Positions 45,601-55,651 of a stretch of DNA of 64,000 nucleotides are shown piece after piece. Each line of letters starts with the position of its first letter. The first letter of the stretch is position 1. The notes under the pieces are model-generated. The model was not told the DNA's origin. It ran no database searches and saw nothing but the letters and a program-made list of their open reading frames with translations. Source of the DNA: Telopea speciosissima (lineage: Eukaryota > Streptophyta > Magnoliopsida > Proteales > Proteaceae); NCBI RefSeq assembly GCF_018873765.1, contig NC_057926.1:50769043-50833042 (forward strand). The letters are read 5' to 3'. The position numbers and the translations under genes were made by a program.

Positions 45601-48600
45601 AGTCTTACCCTGTCATTTCTTTCTTTTCTTTCATACATTTGCTCATTAGAGTATAGGGAATAAGTAAAGAAAGAGCTGCAAGTCACATGAACACTATAGG
45701 TATTCTTTTAGGTCTTGTTTCTCCCACTTGTTGTCACCTGCTGTTGATTTTTTTTGAGGGAGGGTGGGAGGTTGGAGTGATCCAACTTAGCACTGCTTGG
45801 AAGTCAATAAATTAAGTTTTGTCTTTCACAATGAGTGCATAAGCATGGGCTAATTTTAGAACCAAAATATGCAAAAAAAAAGGGATCTAAATCAGTTTGT
45901 ATCTGGAACTTTTCCTTCAAATCATATCAAGCCTTATATCTGACCTTACCATAGGGCTGCAAACAACCTACACCTGTACCAACTGATGGTAAAGATTGAT
46001 CTTTGTTGATAATCTCGAAAAATGAAGCTCCATCTCGAGTTTAGGAGAGAAAACACTCTATTTTCAATAGTGTCAAAGGGGTAGTATCAGGTGGGTCATC
46101 TTTGAAGAATTTTTTTCCTCTGTAAAAATCTAGGCAATAGTCAAGCATAACCCTGGAGGATGGGACAATTGAAAAATTTGGAAGACTCTCTGTTATCTAA
46201 ATCTATTCAAAGCTTGTTTTAGGAACACATTTGTTGGATGTGATGCAAAAGCCTCCAGTATGTGTTTAATGTCTCTCCTACCTTCCAAACCCAGGAAAAG
46301 ATTGATCTGTGCCTCTACATTGAGCTGAACTACTTTTTTAAAATATCTATATAGATATAGATATAGATGCAGAAATACTCTTATGTTTTTAAACTTTTAA
46401 AGAGGTAAACCGCAATTTTTGTTGAACAGAAAAAGTTGGAATAAGTTTGAGTTGAGTTTGAGATGCCCAAATCTTTCATCCGAGTATGCCTTCTTGAGAA
46501 AGATTTTCTTGGTGATAATATGTCTATTGAATTGTTATACATTTCATAGCCTAAGATAAGGCTACTTCTCCCTAATGTGAATTCACTCATACCTTTCACC
46601 GGACAACGTACCTTTCATAGTTGTATGTTGCTTCACCTACCCTCAGATCTGTGGCACTTATTTGACCTTGCACCTCATCCATTGTACTGAAAATTTTCAA
46701 GAAATGAGTCGACCTCATGCTTATTTTATGCGACCTACAACTTCCTGCCTTAATTGCCCTTCGGATTCTCGGTTACGTCTGGATAGGGCTGCACATGGGC
46801 CAGTCTGGCTGGGCTTCTCGAATTTGGAGCCTCTGCCTGGGATTAGGCCTAGCCCTACCTACATTTAGCCCAAACTACTCAAATCTGATTTGCCTCAATA
46901 ATACTGGTTGGCTGGGGCCAGCCTGGATTTAACATGCTTATAGTATTCATGTAAACCTGCTTATATTATTGTTCATGTAAATGTTATGTACATATTAATT
47001 TTGTATAAATATGTAAATGACTTCAAGTTGGGCACGCATGTACTATTCAGACAAGGACCACATTTATGTACAGGAGCTGGACTTTTAGTTAGGTGTAGCT
47101 GAGACCAATATGGGGCCCCAAGTGTTTGACACTAAGCCCATGGTTCTGTGTTTAGAGAAGGAATTTTATTCCATTGTTATTCCAACTACTTTGATGTGAG
47201 GCAACTGCCATACTTCATTATGCCTAATAACTACTGGGCCTTTCTGGTGCCTTATTTAGGTCCAGCCCAAAAGACAATGGTAATCTCTTTGTGTGTGTGA
47301 GTGTATGTAGAAAAAAGCTAGTTGAATAGCTGTCTTAAAATTGCATACAACATGTAATACAAATCCCTTGTGCCATGTCTTCGTCTTCCTTTATTTATTT
47401 TTTTTCTTTCTGCAGAGCGCGCACTTGTATAATCTTTTGCTTTCCTACTATGAAATGGTTTAAATTTGGTGACTTGTAATTGATTTATTTCAAATTGCAG
47501 GTTGCAATTTTCATAGTTTTAGCAATAGTATTGCGCCGAAAACCTGACATGTTAATCAGTATATTGCCAAGCTTGATGGAAAATTCTAAATATCAAGGAC
47601 AAGATAAACTTCCAGTTATCGTCTGGGTAATTGCTCAGGTAAGATTAGATTATTGATTTATTGAATATATCTGTGGAATTTTTTTGGAGAAAAACAATTA
47701 ATTTTTACTTGTATGCTATTAATGAAATGTATGCTAATAATGAAATCTGGCTCATGTAGGCCTCTCAAGGAGACCTGGTTGTAGGGATGTATTCGTGGGT
47801 GCATATCCTATTGCCTATGGTTAGTGGCAAAGCAAGTAGTAATCCACAGTCCAGGGACTTGATTTTGCAGTTAGTGGAGAGGTTGGGACATGTTGAATAT
47901 TTGAATATATTTTTAACCTTTCATGGGTAATCTTCTATTAGATTTTGTAAGTTTTAATGTTTTTTTTGGCTGCAGAATTTTGTCTTTGCCAAAAGCTCGG
48001 ACTATTTTACTGAATGGTGTTGCTAGGAAGGGGGAGCGTTTGGTGCCACCTTCAGCTCTTGAACAGTTGATGCGAGTTACTTTCCCTGCTTCATCAGCTC
48101 GAGTCAAGGTGAGTATTGTTAGGGTAGTATCATTGGGTATGTGTTAAAAGTCCAATGTGATGCTTACTGTTATACAGTAAGGATCCTAGGCAGTCTTTTC
48201 AATGTTGCTTTTGTGCAGGCCACTGAAAGGTTTGACGCAATATATCCTTCTCTGAAAGAACTTGCTATTTCTGGTGTCTCTGGAAGTAAAGCAATGAAGC
48301 AAGTTTCGCAGCAGCTATTGAGCTTTGCAATTCAAGCCGTGGTTGAAAGTAAGTCTAGTTATGAAATTGCCCCCCCCCCTTTTTTTTGAATGTTCTTATA
48401 ACCTTCTTATTTGGATACTAATGAGCTTATGTCGTACATCAGAGTATGAAGACTGATATAAGAAACTGCTTTGCAGGCATCCCAGAATTATCTAAAGAAG
48501 CAACTGGCATTTTCATCTGGTGTTTGACCGAAAATCCTGATTGTTACAAGCAATGGGTAGGGAATTCTAATATTTTTGTTGGTAGATCTGCATGAAGGAA

Positions 48601-49222
48601 ACATTATTTTTTCTCTTTTTTATTGTGATATCATAAGTTTGACCTTTATCTGGCACAATTAATGGTGGGTACAGGACAAACTTTACCTGGATAATATTGA
48701 AGCTAGCGTTCTTGTGTTGAGAAGGCTGACTGACGAATGGAAGCAACATTCTGTTAAACACTCCTCTCTTGACCCTTTGAAGGGGACTCTCAAGAGCTTC
48801 AGACACAAGGTGAATTATTGGTTTGATGATTTACACCTGACTCATCATCGCGGTTGCATTTTTATTCTCCTACACATCAGAGGATAAATTTATGAGTGCA
48901 CTGTACTTATTGATGGTTATATTGTATATTTAGGTTATTGAATACTTCTTTATGTTTATTCTTTTCATTTTGATTGTCTTGTATATAGAATGAGAAAGAA
49001 TTGGCTAGTGGAATTGATGCTCATTCTCAGGCATCCATCAAGGAGGCAGACAAGTACTGTAAGGCGTTATTGGGAAGACTATCACATGGAAATGCATGCT
49101 TGAAGAGCACGATGTTTGCAGCCATTGTATTGGCTGTTGGTGCCATCATCATGTCACCAGAAATGGAGTCCTGGGACTGGAAGAAATTATCTGTGATGTT
49201 CAACTCCCAACAATCCTTCTGA
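42656..49222 (+). CDS. TMEM214-like (DUF2359) membrane protein
   Basis: Ten exons: 42656-43135, 43288-43425, 44414-44602, 47501-47638, 47760-47881, 47976-48108, 48219-48348, 48477-48556, 48675-48809 and 48989-49222 (stop TGA), giving 592 residues with all phases closing. The start is the first ATG of the long first exon. Seen: the conserved N-terminal HGWQKVTYAKRQR; an Ala-rich run (about 85-98); a Lys/Pro-rich KKPKQKKPKKPK tract; the conserved core starting LNAYLIDVTASYESQQDIQL, then FARAFSAVSAAQFPWTKIFK and IPLSHISEAVYKTSADWI; helix-rich sequence with VAIFIVLAIVLRRKP and LPVIVWVIAQ; and a C-terminal membrane segment (556-571, TMFAAIVLAVGAII). In animals TMEM214 is an ER membrane protein needed for ER-stress-induced apoptosis; the plant role is not established. 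Intron 3 is 2.9 kb. The 3' splice site of intron 3 is duplicated (44354-44425). Confidence 0.92.
44354..44425 (+). repeat. Tandem duplication of a 3' splice site (36-bp unit)
   Basis: 44354-44389 and 44390-44425 match at 33 of 36 bases. Each copy includes AACTAGCTAATTTATTT, an AG acceptor (GACAG) and the first bases of exon 3 of the TMEM214-like gene (ATACC.CTTTCT). The downstream acceptor (44413) gives the conserved reading frame. Use of the upstream one (44377) would read ATA CCC CTT TCT AAC TAG, an immediate in-frame stop. Confidence 0.9.
44603..47500. other. TMEM214-like intron 3, no internal gene
   Basis: 2.9 kb of intron. 46794-46925 holds GGGCTGCACATGGGCCAG-type repeat sequence related to the element at 54784-55333. 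Short ATAGATATAGATATAGAT runs lie at 46345-46370. Nothing else was recognised. Confidence 0.5.
46794..46925. repeat. GGGCTGCA-type repeat fragment
   Basis: Starts TAGGGCTGCACATGGGCCAG, like the left end of 54784-55333, and continues with GGCTGGGCTTCTCG, GGCCTAGCCC and GGCTGGGGCCAGCCTGG. No right terminal repeat is visible, so the copy is partial. Confidence 0.5.
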
Positions 49223-50623
49223 GCTTACTTTAGGGTAGAGACTGGTCACTGATGGTGCCCCAACAGCAAATATGACTTTACTATGCCCGGCGCTTAGAAA
49301 ATGTAAGCAAGCTTGCCCATAAGGAAGGGGCAGAAGATGAGGTATTTATTGTAACCCTTGCAAAGTCTCATTGGGTTAGTGAAACTAGAGTTAGGGGAAA
49401 GAGAGTCAAATGCAGTATGGAAGGTACTAGTTGGCTCACAAAGAGGAAAAGAGATTCAGTGATTCTGTTTAGTTGGTTCAAGTTGTCAGGATTAATTTGG
49501 TTTTTCTGTTTCATTTCATATATGTTAGATTAATATAATGGTTTGTTTTAAGTTATCCAGTCTGTTAGTTACTACTTACTATACTGTGAAAAGGAAAATA
49601 TCTTTGGATGACAGATCTCTTTTCCTGCAATGCCATCAAATTTACTTGCTTTATGGGAAGTAACATTTTATATTCTTGATTTCTTATTTGATTTAATTTT
49701 GATTCTAAAGGGTGTAGGGGTTGGTTAATTCTCCTTTTCCCTTTCTTTACAGTTAACAAAGGGAAAAAAACCTCTTCTTCTGTATGGTATTACAAGATTG
49801 CCTTTTTTCAATGATAAATTGGATTATTTTTGAATTCCTATGTTCAATTACATGTGTGAAGATATAAGAAGACGATGTAATGCTCTCATTTGATTTACAG
49901 TCTGGTTATGTAAATCTCTCTCCCTCACATTATGATTAGAGAACTTCTTGAAGAAACTATATACTCAGAGCATGTTTAAGCTTATCCCTTCAAAACACTA
50001 GATTCATTGTTTTTTTTCAAGATTAGTGCACCGTACTGAAAGCTGAAACCTGTTAAAACAGCTTTGGCTAATAACATCTTTCGGGAGCACAGAATACTAT
50101 TATCCGAGGTCAATGGTCTTCCTACATCTCTTGCTTGGCAGTTTTTTTTTTTTTTTTGATGAGATCTTGCTTGGTAGTTAATCTGTCCATTTGATCCATA
50201 TAAAAATACCAAGCTATTTAGATTTAGAAGATGAAAGAAAAGATTTTGATGACCAGACTTTTTGGTTATAGGTTACCAAATTATAACCTGAAAAGTGGGA
50301 GACGGGTGTTGGGGGAGGTTAAAGTAAATGGATATGTGCAGTGTTTTAATAATTAGGATCGGATTGGTTGGATCATTCAATCTGGATCAGAATCAGCTGA
50401 GGCCGATTCTGACTGATCTGGACCAGCCAATCCCTGTATGGAAACTAGGGTTAAAGGATTTTTGGGACCAATTCTTCACTGATCATGACCAGTTGAGACC
50501 AATCCGGATCTCGATTCCAGGTTATTGATCTTTGTGGCTATGGTCGTTCTCTCACTAGAACCTTCTCGATCACTCCATGATCTTAGAAAGGTCTCTAGCT
50601 CCCATCGAGCTTGTCAAAATTAA

Positions 50624-50759
50624 GGCTGTGTTTGTATGTATTCTCGGAATAGATTCTGGGTGTAGAATGCATGAAGAAGCAAGAAAATAGAGAAGACTCG
50701 GGTTTTAGAATGCATTATGAACTCAAAATCTATATTGAAAATGCATACCAAACACAACC
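50624..50759. mobile_element. Tourist/Harbinger-like MITE, copy 1, 136 bp
   Basis: Ends GGCTGTGTTTGTATGTATTC and GAAAATGCATACCAAACACAACC form terminal inverted repeats of about 20 bp. TAA flanks both sides (50621-50623 and 50760-50762), the 3-bp target duplication of PIF/Harbinger elements. The interior has GGAATAGATTCTGG and a matching inverted AATCTATATTG. A related copy lies in an NdhL intron. Confidence 0.8.
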
Positions 50760-50854
50760 TAAAAACTACTTCACACGGTAGAAGGCAACCTAACATCTGC
50801 TTCTTTGACATGTTCTTAGTCCCTGCGTATCTTATGTGTTCATGCCGGTCGACT

Positions 50855-50962
50855 ACAAGGTTCTATAGTATGCCTTGTTATAGTATAGGTGGTGGTCTTT
50901 CACTGGGGACAAGGTTCTATAGTATGCCTTGTTATAGTATAGGTGGTGGTCTTTCAATGGGG
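50855..50962. repeat. Recent 54-bp tandem duplication
   Basis: 50855-50908 and 50909-50962 are identical at 53 of 54 bases (C or A at position 49 of the unit). The near identity points to a recent event. The period is divisible by three, so an overlapping short ORF (50717-50977) stays open across it, but that ORF has no recognisable product. Confidence 0.95.
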
Positions 50963-51206
50963 CAAATTACTGCATAGGGGACCGTACTCTGTGTCTCTGC
51001 ATCCTGACCGCCGAGTATGGAACTATATGCCGTTCTAATAGATTAGAACTCTTAACTTTGGATCCACTGTGACAACTGAGAGATGGAAAGATTATGGAAT
51101 TAGTTAACTCTGAGCTGATATTTTAGAGAGAGCGAGAGTGATCTTTGAAATGAACTGCTGAGTCTCAAGTAAATCACAACAGTGCCATCCTTGTGTCAAG
51201 CTACTT

Positions 51207-51308
51207 GGGCGTTTGGTTGAAGTTAAAATTCTTTTGAAGTGAAAATCTTAGTTGATTTTACTCAAATTTTGGCCATTTTCAATCACTTCACTTCTAAACA
51301 AACGAGGC
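51207..51308. mobile_element. Small MITE, about 102 bp, possible CTT target duplication
   Basis: GGGCGTTTGGTTGAAGT at the left pairs with ACTTCTAAACAAACGAGGC at the right, with small gaps. The interior also folds back (TTTTGAAGTGAAAATC). CTT precedes and follows the unit (51204-51206 and 51309-51311), which would fit a 3-bp duplication, but the ends are not perfectly symmetric. Confidence 0.55.
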
Positions 51309-51697
51309 CTTGGGAAATGCATTTGAGTTTTGTTCAGAATATAAATCAAGCTTGACAACCTCTTTGATATACAGCTGGTTTGCCTTTTCTCTGGGGTTTT
51401 AGACAGAACATGTCTCGTTGAAGTGTTGCCATTTGCCAATCATTTCTAGTGTGTGGTATTTCCTTCACCAGCAAGAAATATGGAACCAAATTTAAGCTGA
51501 AAGTAAGTTGTTTGGAATTTTGTTTAATAAGAAGTTAAAAAAGACACACAGAAAACATGTGGTGTTCAGTAACAGATCAATTATATATACAAGATGCAAA
51601 AAATACTCAAAATACCATTACAGATAATTTCAGGACCTTCTATATATGTCATATTGTACAGTGAAATGCTGCTCAGGTTAAGTAGTTCAATTTTTCC

Positions 51698-53869
51698 TCA
51701 CAGTGATTTTGGATCATTAAATGAAGTGTCTTGAGGGGTAGACCAAGGGTACTTCATGGATGGATCTTGTGGGAGTCGCCTGAAATTGATAAATGGTGCC
51801 CAAAGCAGCACGCTACAAATTGGGGAGAACAGGAAACAGAAACTCAGTATTAATAAGCTTAAATAAAGAAATTAACACAGAGAGAGAGAGTGTGTGTGTT
51901 TATCTCGGAATCCTACGAGCCCCATTTCAGTAGCTTCATTTGCCCTAAATAATGAGGAAGCTTCAATTTGCCATCATCACCTTCATTACTCCAATATATA
52001 TTTTCTCTTGCTGTTGGATTTTAATGTTGAAATAAAAAAATCAACTAATTTACCCTTTACTCTGTTATCAGATTATTAGTCTCTGGTTTTTCTAAGAATT
52101 TCTACTCATGTCAAATTGTGCAATTAGATAAAACTTCTGGGCTGTATAAAGCCTTTTGCTTGTTGGTAAAAGAAAAAGGGGGCCAGTGAAGAGTGCAATA
52201 AGCCAAAGATCTTACCAGTAGGAATAATAAGTTGCAGAGTAAATGAGTATTGGTTTGAATAAAAATAATGTCACTGAGAAGGTGAACCTGAACTTTGTAA
52301 AATATGGAAACACCATATTGCACTGAATAGATCCAGCAAAGGTTGTAACGTGTGAAGAGCACTGGTCCACAGAAAGTAGAAGAGAAAATAGAAAACACGG
52401 AAAGGGATATTCTGTCATTGTGACAAGCCTGTAAGGCCATTCTGAATTGATTTCAGATCATGTTTGCCTTACTTGAAATTACTTCCACTGCTTATATGAA
52501 AGTTCTAGGGTTTGTTTGAACATGAGGAGTAGGGGCAAAACTCTTTTGCAACTTATGACTGGATCATTTATATTGATAACCATCGATGTTCTTTGTTGCT
52601 TAGCCATTTAAATTGGAGGCCTAAACCAAATTATTTACTATGTGATGAGTGGATTTATACAGTTGTAGTGCTCCTAAAACATAATGGAACTGTATCTCAA
52701 TATTTGACAATTCTGTGTGTATGATAGCAACCATTGTTCAAGGGTAATCAATTACTAGCAAAACAGGAATTATGACTATTCCAAACAGATGAAACAATGA
52801 TGAAAATTCAAAAAGTGTCTAGTTTCTCTGCCAATAGAAGGTTATATAATGTAGTAGTATGCCTAAAAATTATTTAAAGCTGTGTTCTGTATGCATTCTT
52901 AGAATAGATTCCGGTCTAGTACTCTTTCTGAAACCCAATTCTGCTCTATTTTCTTGCTTCAGAATGTGTTCCAGATCCAGAATCTATTCCGAAAAAACAT
53001 GGCCTAAATGTTCTGTTTTAACTGCTACATTAAGAGCCTTGATTTGGAATTAAAAAAACATATATGTTCAATTCTTTGAATCAGACTGGCATATCCATAA
53101 GTTGGTTTAAAATATCATGTGCAGGGCAGTTCTTGAGTAAATGTAGAGAAAGAAGAGGAGCCATTTACCCTGGAAAGAACATGAAGACAAACAAGAACTG
53201 CACATACATCTCTAAGAGGTTGCGCTTGTACCATCTGAGCCGAAGCCAATTCATGATGATTGGCTGTATTAACAAAATTAATATAACTGTGAACATAATC
53301 CCCCAAAAAACATTCAGATTGAGAAACAAACTAAATATACCCCTGAATTGAAATTCTCTTACCGGCATGATGAGGAAGTACCAAAATGCAATTATTCCTA
53401 TTTGTATTAGTTTCCATGTAAGATCTTCCTCATTATTGACGCCAGTTACTGCAAATGCCGGTTGGTCGATCTATTTGAATTGAAATTCAATTATATACTT
53501 AAGCCAAAGAAAAAAGAAGAACAGAGTCACAGAAAGAGAGAAATTGTTCTCTTACAGTGGCCAAAAGAGCTCCAATTTGGACTGCTAAACCAGATTTATG
53601 GAGGTTTGAAGAGTTAACCGGCTTTTCGCAAATGCAACATAGTACCTGTGGTTGGACAAAACTCATAAAAGGGTTTTTGAAGTTAATGACTTGGATTGAT
53701 TGTTGAGGAGATAAATAGAATGACAGAAATGGTCGAAACCCAACACCACCTGCTTGGGTTTCTTCTTGTCATTGGGTTGGTGTGTGATGGAGAGAGAAGA
53801 CTGTCTGAAATGTGATGAGAAGCAGAGAGGGGATGCTCTAGGAGTTGGGAAGCTCAAAGAACAACTCAT
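51698..53869 (-). CDS. NDHL: NdhL, chloroplast NDH complex subunit L
   Basis: NdhL is a nuclear-encoded membrane subunit of the chloroplast NAD(P)H dehydrogenase-like complex, which drives cyclic electron flow around photosystem I in thylakoids. Five exons on the minus strand: 53869-53750, 53645-53556, 53470-53363, 53263-53169 and 51812-51698 (stop TGA), giving 175 residues, near the roughly 190 of other plants. Seen: a Ser/Pro-rich transit peptide (1 to about 40); a hydrophobic GLAVQIGALLAT; a membrane segment WKLIQIGIIAFWYFLIMPP running into the conserved IIMNWLRLRWYKRNLLEMY; another, VQFLFVFMFFPGVLLWAPF; and the conserved tail INFRRLPQDPSMKYPWSTP. Exon 4 to 5 joins in phase 2 within FPG|VLL. 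Intron 4 (1.36 kb) carries a Tourist-like MITE. Confidence 0.93.
52878..53004. mobile_element. Tourist/Harbinger-like MITE, copy 2, in NdhL intron 4
   Basis: Begins AGCTGTGTTCTGTATGCATT and ends GAAAAAACATGGCC, with TAA on both sides (52875-52877 and 53005-53007). GAATAGATTCC near the left and GGAATAGATTC (reverse complement) near the right match the interior of the copy at 50624-50759. About 127 bp. Confidence 0.75.
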
Positions 53870-54640
53870 TTCAGAGCTCTCTCTGTCTCTCTATGTTCTT
53901 ATCGTTTTGGAATATGTTTTATGGCTCTGCATAACATAACGTGAGGGACTTTTTAATATTTTTTTTCTTATAAAAGTTGATAAATTTTTGAAGAGCTGAC
54001 GCGTGGCGTCTGATATTTGAGGATTCGAGCTAGGCCACTAAAATTATCCCACCGCTTTACTGTTTTAGCCCTCTCGATTCTGCCATGTTGCAGATTCATG
54101 AAGGCCCAAATTTTTGGATTTCGAGTTCACATCTAAAATTTAGATAAAAAATAAATAAAAATTGCCAAGTAACAAATTAGAAATTCTTAGAACTATAATG
54201 CAAAATCGGATTTTGATTGGGGTGAGTCACTCGAATCGTAAAAATTTTGGAAACCCTAATCAATAGTTGTGTACGTATAGACTAGGTTAAGGTAAAGAAT
54301 GATGAGACTGGACTATAAATCGTCTGAGTCAAATAAGACTTGGTATTTTTATCGGAATCATGACAAACTCGACAAGTTTAGTAATTTTTTTAAAACTACA
54401 AAAATGGATCTTAGAATTTGAGTTGAATAATATATTAAATCAGTATTCTAAAATAGTAAAAAACCCTCAACTCTTCGATTCTCTTCTCTTGTTCAATGGT
54501 TTAAACTCAAAATGCATTGATATGTGATTCATTATTTTATCTAGTTTTTTTCTATATATTTTTTTTGTATTTTTCTGAGATTTTACTAATTTATACATAT
54601 TTACTGTATTAAAAAAATTGGGAAGTAGTTTTCTGTCTAG

Positions 54641-54682
54641 GAGTGTGGCCTACTCATGGGAGTGATAGTGTAGGCCACACTC
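54641..54682. repeat. Perfect 13-bp inverted repeat
   Basis: GAGTGTGGCCTAC (54641-54653) and GTAGGCCACACTC (54670-54682) are exact reverse complements with a 16-base loop. Weak further pairing (CTGT/ACAG) outside suggests the core of a decayed MITE. Confidence 0.85.
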
Positions 54683-54783
54683 ACGAACAGAGATCTTTTT
54701 CCCTAAAAAAATTTAATAAATATAACTTGTCTTGAATGGGAATCGAATAAGAAAACCTGCTTTTCCAACTATGCTATAATCAG

Positions 54784-55333
54784 TAGGGCTGCAACAGGGT
54801 CAAGTTGGGCCGGGCTTTATAGAACCCTAACCCAACCCTAAGTCCCCTTAGCTGGGCCCAGGTCCAACCCGACCCTAACTCAGAGTCAGAAAAATCCAAC
54901 CCTGACCAGCCCTCAGGGTCGGGCCGAGCTGACCCTGATTGGCCCTGATCATAGAGAGGGGGAAAGAAATACATGGGTTGGAATGGGTCGGGAAGAACAT
55001 TATCAATTTTATATAAAATAACATTATAATAAAATGTATTATATCACTTATTGTCTTCATATATAGTATATTATATAAAAAAAAAATGTGGGTGACGTTT
55101 AAAGTTTATAATGTATATATTATATCAATATATATTTTATAGTATAATTTGAATCAGGATCGGGCTGGGTCAGGTCAAGCTTAGCCCGATGCCTCAACCC
55201 TAGCCCGATCCGACCCAGACTCAAGGCCAGAAATTTTCAGGCCTGACCCGCCCTCAGGGCCAAATGTCTCAGCCCAGGCCTTGTTCGGGCTCAAGGCGGG
55301 TTTGGGCCGACAGAGCCAAACTTGCACCCCTTA
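54784..55333. mobile_element. GGGTCGGGCC-rich element with short TIRs, 550 bp
   Basis: Left end TAGGGCTGCAAC pairs with right end TTGCACCCCTTA. The outer 150-200 bases on each side are built of GGGCCGGGCT, ACCCAACCC and CCTGACCCGCCC words, in complementary sense on the two sides, around an AT-rich core (54990-55150, AATATATATTTTATAG). TATAAT occurs just outside both ends. It is a non-autonomous foldback-like element, with a partial relative at 46794-46925. Confidence 0.65.
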
Positions 55334-55460
55334 GTATAATGTATTATCAGGGTAATATGGTCATTCCGTTATGTGTTCGCCTGAAAAAATGAAAAGTGAA
55401 ACCTGTATATTTTTCTTTTCTGGGCCAGTTGATTTTCTGATTTTTCTCTCCGTTTCATTT

Positions 55461-55495
55461 GTGGCTTGTGGCTTGTGGCTTGTGGCTTGTGACTT
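55461..55495. repeat. 7-bp tandem repeat (GTGGCTT)5
   Basis: Four exact copies of GTGGCTT are followed by GTGACTT. It lies about 155-190 bases before the start codon of the ARM-repeat gene, so length changes here could sit within its promoter. Confidence 0.95.
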
Positions 55496-55651
55496 GTTAG
55501 TGTTTTCTAGAAATTTTACCAAAAAGAAGAAAAAAAAGTGAGTGTTTTTAGAAAGGCTAGAACCTTATAAGTTGCAATTACGAAAACTAAAATCCACCAC
55601 TCGCCCCTCTCCCTCCTCTGCTCTTCCCCTTCCTTTGGTTGCTGATTGGTA

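Larger units (their letters stand above)
49223..51697. other. Intergenic, TMEM214-like to NdhL (convergent)
   Basis: No gene was seen. A T17 tract lies near 50141-50157, a GATCGG-type repeat at 50345-50530 (GGATCGGATTGG, GGATCAGAATCAG, CTGATCATGACC), and three defined small repeats are listed separately. Confidence 0.55.
53870..55651. other. Shared upstream region of NdhL (-) and the ARM gene (+)
   Basis: The two genes diverge across 1.78 kb. Most of it is repeat: a hairpin at 54641-54682, a TIR element at 54784-55333 and a 7-bp minisatellite at 55461-55495. A TTATAAG motif at about 55566-55572, 80-86 bases before the ARM-gene ATG, may be its TATA box. An ACGCGT-containing motif (GACGCGTGGCGTC) lies about 130 bases upstream of the NdhL start. 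Confidence 0.5.

Noticed and set aside
50717-50977. 86-codon ORF containing two copies of FYSMPCYSIGGGLS
   Set aside because: The repetition is a 54-bp DNA duplication with a period divisible by three; part of the frame is MITE sequence.
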